Assembly: GCA_030642405.1 (NCBI GenBank)
Contig: DAOWNV010000185.1
Location: 1-5,873, forward strand
DNA length: 5,873 nt
Source: Desulfosarcina sp.
GTDB lineage: Bacteria; Desulfobacterota; Desulfobacteria; Desulfobacterales; Desulfosarcinaceae
Direction: 5' to 3'
Part shown: positions 1 through 4,991 of the stretch, piece after piece
Layout: each line of letters starts with the position of its first letter
Position numbering within the stretch: the first letter of the stretch is position 1
The notes under the pieces: model-generated
The model's database searches: none
The model's input: the letters and a program-made list of their open reading frames with translations, nothing else
Told to the model about the DNA's origin: nothing
Translations under genes and position numbers: made by a program

Positions 1-580
1 GCAGCCGGAACTCGGGAATACCGTAAACCAGCACACCGCCTGGCTTGTGGAACGCTTCCAGCACCGTAACCTCATGGCCTTTCTGGATCAGGTCGCCCGC
101 CACTGTGAGCCCCGACGGTCCAGATCCTACAACCGCCACTTGATTTCCTGTAGGCTTTGCCTTAGGTGGTAATTCACCCGTACCGGATTCCCGTTCCCAA
201 TCGGCGACAAACCGTTCCAGGTTGCCGATGGCTACCGGTTCGCCCCGTTTCCCCAAAATGCATACCCCTTCACATTGAATCTCCTGGGGGCATACCCGTC
301 CGCAAACGGCAGGAAGCGCGTTTTTTGTCCAAACGTGTCGGATGGAACTGGTGAAGTCTCCCTCTGCAATCAGAGCGATAAACCCTGGAATGTCCACGCT
401 CACCGGGCATCCCTCCACACAGCTTGGTTTTTTGCACTGCAGGCATCGGGCCGCCTCTTCCTGGGCCATGGCAACCGTATATCCGGTGGGGACTTCCTTG
501 AAATTGCATCTTCTAATTTCCGGCTTCTGTTCGGGCATGGACACCCGGGGGTGTTTTTCCTTTTTTCCTTTTTTTTCCAT
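1..580 (-). CDS. nfnB: NfnB/GltA-like iron-sulfur flavoprotein, large subunit of NfnAB transhydrogenase (partial, 3' end cut by window edge)
   Basis: This frame is open from the ATG at 580 to the left edge, about 193 codons of a protein normally about 460-480 residues long. It matches the N-terminal half of the GltD/GltA family. A first cysteine set, CLQCKKPSCVEGCP (C46, C49, C54, C58), is followed by a second, CGRVCPQEIQCEGVC (C93, C97, C103, C107). These are the usual sites for two [4Fe-4S] clusters, and family structures suggest an acidic residue may replace one ligand. A dinucleotide-binding GSGPSG (152-157) then opens the FAD domain, followed by KPGGVLVYGIPEFRL. Paired with the FNR-like subunit just upstream, it is best read as the large subunit of an NADH-dependent reduced ferredoxin:NADP+ oxidoreductase, a cytoplasmic electron-bifurcating enzyme. 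The older name for such pairs is sulfide dehydrogenase SudA. The start is supported by the conserved RVSMPEQKPE segment at 12-21, by a Shine-Dalgarno site at 588-594 and by the TAATG overlap with nfnA. The alternative identity is the small subunit of glutamate synthase, less likely beside nfnA. Confidence 0.9.
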   Translation of the reverse strand, partial: MEKKGKKEKHPRVSMPEQKPEIRRCNFKEVPTGYTVAMAQEEAARCLQCKKPSCVEGCPVSVDIPGFIALIAEGDFTSSIRHVWTKNALPAVCGRVCPQEIQCEGVCILGKRGEPVAIGNLERFVADWERESGTGELPPKAKPTGNQVAVVGSGPSGLTVAGDLIQKGHEVTVLEAFHKPGGVLVYGIPEFRL

Positions 581-1428
581 TATTTGATCCTCTCTGCCTC
601 TTCCAATGGTGTGCAGTACTTCTCATAACACTCTTGTTCTTCTTCACGGTACGCTTGCAACCGCAGCATCAATTCATCGAAATTAACTTGATGGCCATCG
701 AATTCGGGACCATCAACACATGCAAACTTGGTCTCTCCGCCCACACTGACCCGGCACCCCCCGCACATGCCGGTTCCGTCAATCATGATCGGGTTCAGGC
801 TCACCAGGGTTTTTACCTCGTATGGCCGTGTGAGATTGGCCAATGCCTTCATCATTGGAACGGGGCCGATACCCACCACCAGCTTTACATCCCCTTTGTC
901 CAATACTTCTTTAAGTATTTCGGTTACAAAGCCATGGTGTCCGTAGGTGCCGTCATCGGTGCATACCCGAAGGTCATTGGATGCTGCTTTCATCTGTGAT
1001 TCGAGAATCAATAGGTCTTTTGTTCGCGCACCGATGATGCAGGTTACATCGTTGCCGACCTGTTTCAGGGCACGGGTGATGGGATGCAAAACGGCCACGC
1101 CGGTTCCGCCGCCTACACACACCACCTTGCCCACTTTTTCCAAATGGGTGGGTTTTCCCAAAGGGCCGATCACATCCTGGAAGGCATCACCTACCTGCAA
1201 CGTTTTGAACAAAGCCGTGGATTTGCCGACCACCATATAGATGATGGTGACGGTCCCTTTATCGGGGTCCGTATCAGCCATGGTCAATGGAATACGCTCC
1301 CCATTCTCATTGGCCTTTAGAATAATGAACTGACCGGGCTTGGCCTTTTTGGCAATCAAAGGAGCTTCGATTTCATTTAAAATCACGGTCCCTTCGGCCA
1401 TCTCCTCCCGTTTTACAATCTTGAACAT
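580..1428 (-). CDS. nfnA: NfnA/SudB-like FAD- and NAD-binding ferredoxin-NADP reductase subunit
   Basis: This 282-residue protein is the usual length for the small subunit of NfnAB. It belongs to the ferredoxin-NADP reductase/PyrK-like superfamily. The N-terminal beta-barrel includes KPGQFIILKANENGERIPLT (30-49), which fits the FAD-binding signature. The nucleotide-binding domain starts at VVCVGGGTGVAVLHPI (102-117), and VVGIGPVPMM follows at 184-193. Near the C-terminus, DGTGMCGGCRV (217-227) and FACVDGPEFDGH (235-246) supply C222, C225 and C237 for a [2Fe-2S] cluster. D217 sits where homologues are reported to use an aspartate ligand. The role is NAD(H) oxidation or reduction, coupled to ferredoxin and NADP(H) in the partner subunit. 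An ATG at 1446 in the same frame would add MDAEET, but it has no ribosome site. The ATG at 1428 has GGAGG five bases upstream and gives the canonical MFKIVKREEMAEG start, so I chose it. The stop codon shares one base with the nfnB start, implying translational coupling. Confidence 0.92.
   Translation of the reverse strand: MFKIVKREEMAEGTVILNEIEAPLIAKKAKPGQFIILKANENGERIPLTMADTDPDKGTVTIIYMVVGKSTALFKTLQVGDAFQDVIGPLGKPTHLEKVGKVVCVGGGTGVAVLHPITRALKQVGNDVTCIIGARTKDLLILESQMKAASNDLRVCTDDGTYGHHGFVTEILKEVLDKGDVKLVVGIGPVPMMKALANLTRPYEVKTLVSLNPIMIDGTGMCGGCRVSVGGETKFACVDGPEFDGHQVNFDELMLRLQAYREEEQECYEKYCTPLEEAERIK
588..594 (-). promoter_or_regulatory. Ribosome binding site for nfnB
   Basis: GAGAGGA on the minus strand lies seven bases before the nfnB ATG at 580, inside the last codons of nfnA. 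It supports this start over the in-frame ATG at 538, which has no such site. Confidence 0.75.
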
Positions 1429-1594
1429 TGTTTCCTCCGCATCCATCGTTTTTTGTCGGCCGTTTTTATTACTACTTTCTCTTTATTAATAATTTCAGTT
1501 TGGCTACTATATACGCTATAGTTATGAAATCAAGCTCAAAACTAGTTTTATGCAAAATTTCTTTATGAGAAAAGTTAAGGGGAAATGAAAACAA
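1429..1594. promoter_or_regulatory. Divergent spacer between nfnA and tatD, presumed promoters for both
   Basis: The spacer is AT-rich and must hold the start signals for the leftward nfnAB operon and for rightward tatD. For tatD, a -10-like TATAGT lies at 1517-1522 without a good -35. Another option is a weak TTGGCT (1500-1505) with TATGAA (1523-1528) 17 bases on. A small inverted repeat, CTATA-N5-TATAG, lies at 1507-1521 and could be an operator or chance in AT-rich DNA. I see no convincing consensus promoter for nfnA. A purine-rich AAGGGGA at 1577-1583 is the likely ribosome site for tatD, with longer-than-usual spacing of about 11 bases. Confidence 0.4.
1434..1438 (-). promoter_or_regulatory. 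Ribosome binding site for nfnA
   Basis: A perfect GGAGG on the minus strand lies five bases from the ATG at 1428. It falls inside the alternative six-codon extension from 1446, which is the main reason for preferring the shorter start. Confidence 0.8.
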
Positions 1595-2407
1595 ATGAAA
1601 ATCTTTGACAGTCATTGCCATCTGGATGATCGAAGCTTCGAACCGGATTTTCAGAAAGTGATGAAGCGAGCGGAAGAAGCGGGGATCCTGCGAGTCATGA
1701 TTGTCGGTATCGACCGGAACACCTCTGGTCGTGCGGTGGAATTGGCAAAAACGTATACCGGCATCTATGCATCGGTGGGGGTTCATCCCCACGATGCTCA
1801 GTCTTGCAGCGAAGAAACGCTGACCTACCTTAAGACACTGGTCCGATACACTAAAGTTGTTGCCTGGGGGGAAACCGGCCTGGATTTCAACCGGATGTTT
1901 TCACCCCAAAAGGATCAGGAAAAGTGGTTCATTCGCCAACTGGAAATTGCGGCGGAATTGGACCTTCCCCTTATTTTCCACGAACGGGACACCAACGGTC
2001 GTTTCCTGGAAATACTGACAACAAATCCAGCTAATCGTCGAAGAGCCGTTGTTCATTGTTTCAGCGGAAGCGAGTCGGACCTTGCCAACTATCTGAACAT
2101 GGGATTTTATATCGGTATCACTGGAATCGTCACCCATAAGAAACGCGGACAGGCATTGCGGCAAATGCTCCCCGGTATTCCGATTGATCGCATTCTCGTG
2201 GAAACAGATGCGCCCTACCTCACTCCCACCCCCCAGCGGAACAAACATCGTCGCAACGAACCTTCTTTCGTCCGGCAGGTGTTATTGAAAGTCGCCGAGG
2301 TTCGCGGTGAGGATCCTGAGGAATTGAGTGAGACGGTGTGGGCAAACACTTGCCGGTTGTTCCGAATCCATCCATCGGGGAACATGGATCGGACAACTGG
2401 TAAGTGA
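1595..2407 (+). CDS. tatD: TatD-family metal-dependent DNase/hydrolase
   Basis: This complete 270-residue protein is the normal length for the TatD family of TIM-barrel, divalent-metal hydrolases. Members act as cytoplasmic 3'-5' exonucleases/DNases, linked to DNA repair and DNA degradation. All expected metal ligands are visible: HCH at 7-9 in FDSHCHLDD, E93 in GETGLDF, H129 in IFHERD, H154 in VVHCFSG and D205 in ETDAPYLTP. The family segment VGVHPHDA is at 61-68. The start MKIFDSHCHLDD is canonical. An overlapping out-of-frame ATG at 1585 can be ignored. The C-terminal tail after about residue 260 (PSGNMDRTTGK) is short and not conserved in type. It probably has its own promoter, because it is divergent from nfnAB and 322 bases from the next gene. 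It shows no sign of truncation or unusual residues. The true substrate in this organism cannot be told from sequence. Confidence 0.95.
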   Translation: MKIFDSHCHLDDRSFEPDFQKVMKRAEEAGILRVMIVGIDRNTSGRAVELAKTYTGIYASVGVHPHDAQSCSEETLTYLKTLVRYTKVVAWGETGLDFNRMFSPQKDQEKWFIRQLEIAAELDLPLIFHERDTNGRFLEILTTNPANRRRAVVHCFSGSESDLANYLNMGFYIGITGIVTHKKRGQALRQMLPGIPIDRILVETDAPYLTPTPQRNKHRRNEPSFVRQVLLKVAEVRGEDPEELSETVWANTCRLFRIHPSGNMDRTTGK

Positions 2408-2461
2408 TAATTGTTTTAGCTTTGGGGAATTAATTTTAGGGCTTTTTGTTCATTGATTATA

Positions 2462-2477
2462 CATGAAACTCTTCATG
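2462..2477. repeat. Inverted repeat CATGAA-N4-TTCATG
   Basis: Perfect six-base arms, CATGAA and TTCATG, flank the four bases ACTC. No T-run follows on either strand, so it does not look like a terminator. It shares the CATGA core with the larger inverted repeat 48 bases further on, suggesting a related protein-binding site, but this is inference. Confidence 0.35.
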
Positions 2478-2509
2478 GGTCCGTCAATTAACCAAAAATT
2501 TTAAAAAAA

Positions 2510-2531
2510 TCATGACAAAAAATTGTCATGA
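2510..2531. repeat. Perfect inverted repeat, 9-base arms with AAAA centre
   Basis: Arms TCATGACAA (2510-2518) and TTGTCATGA (2523-2531) are perfect and separated by four A residues. It could be an operator about 200 bases before the sigma-54 activator gene. Read on the minus strand, the stem is followed by seven T residues (2503-2509 on the plus strand are A), so a leftward terminator is formally possible. However, no leftward gene lies to its right, and the stem is AT-rich. An operator or binding site seems the better guess. Confidence 0.5.
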
Positions 2532-2729
2532 CGGCAAACGATCTGGAGCCATATTCAAAACAAACCACTGAAAACAAATACAATACAAAAACCTATGAGG
2601 TTTGGCAGGATAATTGCTGTTCTATACGAACAAAGTATTTAACTGTTTTATTCACAAAAACTCGAACAGCCGATACCATAAAAAGTCTAACTGCGCATAA
2701 AATAAGTAAACCGCATAACATGAAGAGCT

Positions 2730-4172
2730 ATGCCTAATATACTGATTGTCGATGATGATGAGACCATTCGTAAAATTTTTCAAAACCTCATATCCCGATC
2801 CGGTCATGCTGTTTTTGCCGCGAAAAACATGGAAGAGGGGCTGAGGCTCATTGAAACCGAGCCCATCGATATTGTTTTCTTAGATGTATTACTGCCCGAT
2901 GGCAACGGTTTGGAAGCTCTTTCCATCATCAAACAAAAACCTTTTTCTCCCGAAGTCATTATTATCACCGGCTCCATTAGCGAAGATGGTGTAGAACTGG
3001 CCATTAAAAATGGTGCATGGAATTTTATCCAAAAACCTTTGATAATAACTGAGATTTTGACACAGTTGGAACAAACCCTTGAATACAGGTATAAAAAATT
3101 GGCCTGCATGGAATCGCACCAGTTAGATACCGAGGGAATTATCGGCAAAAGCGAAGAAATCAAGCAGACCTTCAGGTTAGTGGCCCAATGCGCAAAAAGC
3201 GATGCAAACGTTCATATATCCGGCCGGACTGGAACGGGTAAGGAACTTTTTGCCAAAATTATTCATCGAAACAGTCATCGTGCTAAGGGACCCTTCGTGG
3301 TTGTGGATTGTACCGTGTTGCCGGAGCAACTAGTTGAGAGTACGCTGTTCGGATACGAAAAAGGTGCATTTACCGGTGCAAATGAAACCCGTGAAGGGTT
3401 GATCAAATGCGCGGATAACGGGACACTGTTTCTCGATGAAATCGGAGAGTTGAATCTGTCAGTCCAAAAATCATTGCTTCGGGTTCTTCAAGAAAGGCAA
3501 TTTCGTGCCGTCGGAAGCAACAAAGTGATTCACAGCAATTTTCGACTGATATCTGCTACGAATCGTAGTCTGGATCGTATGGTCGCAAAAAAAGAGTTTC
3601 GTGAAGATCTGTTGTTTCGTCTGAGGACCGTTACCGTTGAGCTGCCGACACTCACCGAACGGAAGGCTGATATAAAGGAACTTGTAATCCATTATGTTCA
3701 AGAATTGTGTGAAAAGAATAATCTTACATCTAAAAGCTTTACCTCTAATTTTATTTTACTGCTTGAAACCTATGATTGGCCCGGCAACATCAGAGAATTG
3801 ATTTCAGCACTGGAAAAGGCAATTCTATCCGAACCGAACAATCCGATTTTGTATCCTGTACATTTGCCGGAAAACATCCGTATCAATTTCATTAAGTCTG
3901 CTGCTTTCAAAGAGAAAATCGAGCAGGCTGAAAAAACAGATCATGCGTCTCAAACGCAGGTGATAGCCACATCAAGATTGGATGATTCCTTAGCGACACT
4001 CAAGGAATTTCGCAATCAGTGTTACGCTGAACTGGAACGTGAGTATTTGAAGCAGCTAATGTTCAGTGCAGAACAAAACATGCAAAAGGCTTGCAGCATC
4101 TCCGGTCTCAAACAAGCCCGCCTGTACGATTTGATGAGAAAACACGGCATCAACCGCGATACCGTACAATAG
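2730..4172 (+). CDS. NtrC-family sigma-54-dependent response regulator (receiver, AAA+, Fis-type HTH)
   Basis: This 480-residue protein has the full architecture of a bacterial enhancer-binding protein. The receiver domain (1 to about 120) has acidic residues D8-D10, phosphoacceptor D52 in VFLDVLLPDGNG, T80 and K102 in FIQKP, so it should be controlled by an unknown histidine kinase. The AAA+ domain (about 136-375) has Walker A GRTGTGKE at 165-172, the sigma-54-contacting loop GAFTGA at 212-217, Walker B LFLDE ending in D236-E237, arginine-finger region FREDLLFRL (290-298) and YDWPGNIREL. The C-terminus ends in a Fis-type helix-turn-helix (AEQNMQKACSISGLKQARLYDLMRKHGI). Walker A has R166 where the family usually has E, a mild change. 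It should activate RNA polymerase at sigma-54 promoters by ATP hydrolysis from an upstream site. A candidate target lies directly downstream (4309-4344 and 4430-4445). The MPNILIVDDD start is canonical, though its Shine-Dalgarno site is weak (AAGAG only two bases away). The specific pathway is not recognisable. Confidence 0.93.
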   Translation: MPNILIVDDDETIRKIFQNLISRSGHAVFAAKNMEEGLRLIETEPIDIVFLDVLLPDGNGLEALSIIKQKPFSPEVIIITGSISEDGVELAIKNGAWNFIQKPLIITEILTQLEQTLEYRYKKLACMESHQLDTEGIIGKSEEIKQTFRLVAQCAKSDANVHISGRTGTGKELFAKIIHRNSHRAKGPFVVVDCTVLPEQLVESTLFGYEKGAFTGANETREGLIKCADNGTLFLDEIGELNLSVQKSLLRVLQERQFRAVGSNKVIHSNFRLISATNRSLDRMVAKKEFREDLLFRLRTVTVELPTLTERKADIKELVIHYVQELCEKNNLTSKSFTSNFILLLETYDWPGNIRELISALEKAILSEPNNPILYPVHLPENIRINFIKSAAFKEKIEQAEKTDHASQTQVIATSRLDDSLATLKEFRNQCYAELEREYLKQLMFSAEQNMQKACSISGLKQARLYDLMRKHGINRDTVQ

Positions 4173-4226
4173 CCCGAACAAAATGGATGACAATACTCTT
4201 GTTGGTGTTGTATAGCCCTCACCTTC

Positions 4227-4249
4227 GGCGCATGCATCATTGGTGTGCC
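4227..4249 (+). terminator. Possible weak terminator hairpin after the activator gene
   Basis: GGCGCAT (4227-4233) can pair with GTGTGCC (4243-4249) across a nine-base loop, with two G-U pairs. It is followed by TTCTCT rather than a true U-run. If real, it would separate activator transcription from the downstream unit. Support is only from base pairing. Confidence 0.25.
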
Positions 4250-4308
4250 TTCTCTAACTGATAATTTTATCCTGCAGCCTCTTCTTTCCAAAATTTTCAC
4301 ACACCATC

Positions 4309-4344
4309 TTCTGAAAAAATCAGAATATTCTGAAAAATTCAGAG
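4309..4344. promoter_or_regulatory. Tandem palindromic operator, candidate enhancer (UAS) for the sigma-54 activator
   Basis: Two near-identical 17-base units start at 4309 and 4328, so the period is 19 bases. Each is TTCTGA-N5-TCAGA plus one base (A in the first, G in the second), and they differ at two positions. The junction between them, TCAGAATATTCTGA (4320-4333), is itself a perfect 14-base palindrome. The array ends 85 bases before the sigma-54 -24 element, a normal distance for an NtrC-type enhancer. Binding by the activator encoded at 2730-4172 is inference from proximity and spacing. Confidence 0.6.
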
Positions 4345-4395
4345 TGTACATTATCCGAAAGAGCCTTACTGTGTAGAAGATTAAATACAACCATC

Positions 4396-4404
4396 TGTTA
4401 TAAT
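4396..4404 (+). promoter_or_regulatory. Extended -10 element, candidate sigma-70 promoter
   Basis: TGTTATAAT fits the extended -10 pattern TG-N-TATAAT exactly. No good -35 lies 17 bases upstream, which extended -10 promoters can tolerate. Transcription would start near 4411, upstream of the sigma-54 element, giving a second possible promoter for the 4499 gene. AT-rich DNA makes chance matches common. Confidence 0.35.
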
Positions 4405-4429
4405 AACTATATTTAAATTTTCAGTTGCT

Positions 4430-4445
4430 TGGCACAATCATTGAA
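4430..4445 (+). promoter_or_regulatory. Sigma-54 -24/-12 promoter
   Basis: TGGCACAATCATTGAA aligns with the sigma-54 consensus TGGCACG-N4-TTGCW. The -24 GG is at 4431-4432. The -12 TTG is intact with correct spacing, but the C of the -12 GC is A (4444) and one less-conserved G is A (4436). Transcription would start near 4455, about 45 bases before the ATG at 4499. A sigma-54 activator gene and a tandem palindrome lie just upstream, which raises confidence. Confidence 0.6.
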
Positions 4446-4498
4446 AGTCGAGGAAGTCGAAAGTAAAAATGCCACTATAGAAAAGGGTCGTGTAGAAA

Positions 4499-4960
4499 AT
4501 GCAGCTATTCATCTTTCTCAGCTCAAATGATGATTTTGTTTACCGTTTGCAAGATGAAGTAAACTTTTTCAGCAATCTCATTGAGGTAAGGTATTATAAT
4601 CAATTTAAGGAGTTCGCCTCAGCGCTTAGAAAATCTGTGCTCTCCGAAACATTAATCGTTTATTGTGTAAAAAATAAGAAAGGTATTGAAATAGCCCACT
4701 CCATCAAAAACCTACTGATTAAAACAAAACTTCTTTTTGTTTTACAAACCACTGATCCAAAACTGGTTTCACAAGCGAATGATCTACACCCCAGATATTA
4801 TACATTTGCCAGCGGGGACCTAAAGGATGTGAAAGCCGTCCTCGCAAAAATGATTAACAGCATGGAATTACCACGGCCCGCCATGCAGTCTACCCGATCT
4901 GAACAAGAAATGCTGAATTCTCAGAATCAAAATGCGGAATACATACTTGCAAACCGATAG
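4499..4960 (+). CDS. Small pseudo-receiver-like protein (degenerate REC fold), function unknown
   Basis: This 153-residue protein has no family I can name with certainty. Its first 119 residues follow the alternating strand/helix rhythm of a response-regulator receiver, but the signature residues are gone. The N-terminal acidic pair is replaced by SSND (8-11) after strand 1. The strand-3 phosphoacceptor position in TLIVYCVKNKKGIEIAHSIK (51-70) appears to be C56. The conserved Lys-Pro after strand 5 reads A104-S105 in YYTFASGD. A Thr resembling the switch residue remains in LLFVLQTTDP (T84). Residues 120-153 form a Gln/Asn/Ser/Glu-rich, probably disordered tail. There is no signal peptide or membrane segment, so it should be cytoplasmic. 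The likely role is phosphorylation-independent protein binding. It is the first gene after the sigma-54-type promoter and lies 31 bases before the CheB-like gene, so the two are probably cotranscribed. The Shine-Dalgarno site is poor (AAAGGG about 12 bases away). It is a real gene by context and open frame, but the fold is inferred by eye. Confidence 0.7.
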   Translation: MQLFIFLSSNDDFVYRLQDEVNFFSNLIEVRYYNQFKEFASALRKSVLSETLIVYCVKNKKGIEIAHSIKNLLIKTKLLFVLQTTDPKLVSQANDLHPRYYTFASGDLKDVKAVLAKMINSMELPRPAMQSTRSEQEMLNSQNQNAEYILANR

Positions 4961-4976
4961 AGTACTTTCAGTATAT

Positions 4977-4982
4977 GGAGGA
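4977..4982 (+). promoter_or_regulatory. Ribosome binding site for the CheB-like gene
   Basis: GGAGGA lies nine bases before the ATG at 4992. It fixes the start and shows that the roughly 20-residue extension before the receiver domain is translated. The neighbouring ATG at 4995 is in frame and would change only one residue. Confidence 0.75.
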
Positions 4983-4991
4983 TTCTCAACC

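Larger units (their letters stand above)
2408..2729. other. AT-rich intergenic region upstream of the sigma-54 activator gene
   Basis: No convincing gene is seen in these 322 bases. After tatD, a weak stem pairs AGCTTT (2418-2423) with AGGGCT (2438-2443) using two G-U pairs and runs into TTTT. It might be a poor terminator. Two inverted repeats follow (separate entries). Further right, a weak promoter-like pair TTGCTG-N16-TATTTA sits at about 2613-2640 and could drive the regulator. An open frame from 2528 to 2737 crosses the region but has no ribosome site, starts inside the inverted repeat and overlaps the regulator start by eight bases, so I do not call it. The composition is clearly more AT-rich than in nfnAB or tatD. 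Confidence 0.5.
4173..4498. other. Regulatory intergenic region between the activator and the pseudo-receiver gene
   Basis: No gene is supported in these 326 bases. It contains, in order: a possible weak terminator hairpin (4227-4249), tandem palindromes (4309-4344), an extended -10 (4396-4404) and a sigma-54-type promoter (4430-4445). Then comes a short purine-rich leader with the direct repeat AAGTCGAGGAAGTCGA (about 4445-4460). An ATG at 4469 is in frame with the next gene but reaches TAG after three codons. Confidence 0.6.

Noticed and set aside
270..509. 79-codon minus-strand frame within nfnB
   Set aside because: It is out of frame with the clearly conserved nfnB reading frame that spans 580 to the left edge.
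541..570. Terminator-like hairpin ACACCC-GG-GGGTGT followed by T-rich sequence on the plus strand
   Set aside because: It lies within the nfnB coding start. The T-rich part is explained by lysine codons on the other strand, and no plus-strand gene precedes it.
275..628. Plus-strand open frame opposite nfnB/nfnA
   Set aside because: It is antisense to conserved coding sequence and its predicted product shows no family features.
634..1320. Several plus-strand open frames opposite nfnA
   Set aside because: All are antisense to a well-supported gene, lack ribosome sites and overlap each other.
1429..1446. Six-codon N-terminal extension of nfnA from an ATG at 1446
   Set aside because: There is no Shine-Dalgarno site before 1446, and the extension itself contains the GGAGG serving the ATG at 1428.
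1901..2248. 115-codon minus-strand frame opposite tatD
   Set aside because: It is antisense to the intact, conserved tatD; a shadow frame.
2528..2737. 69-codon open frame on the plus strand before the activator gene
   Set aside because: It has no ribosome site, its start lies inside the perfect inverted repeat, its composition is low-complexity and AT-driven, it has no recognisable motif, and it overlaps the activator start by eight bases.
4022..4390. 122-codon minus-strand frame opposite the activator 3' end and spacer
   Set aside because: It covers the HTH-coding region in antisense and has no motif or ribosome site. The tandem palindromes better explain the spacer.
4912..4924. CTGAATTCTCAG-type short palindrome before the CheB-like gene, resembling the TTCTGA/TCAGAA half-sites
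   Set aside because: Arms are short with different spacing, and it lies within coding sequence; probably chance.
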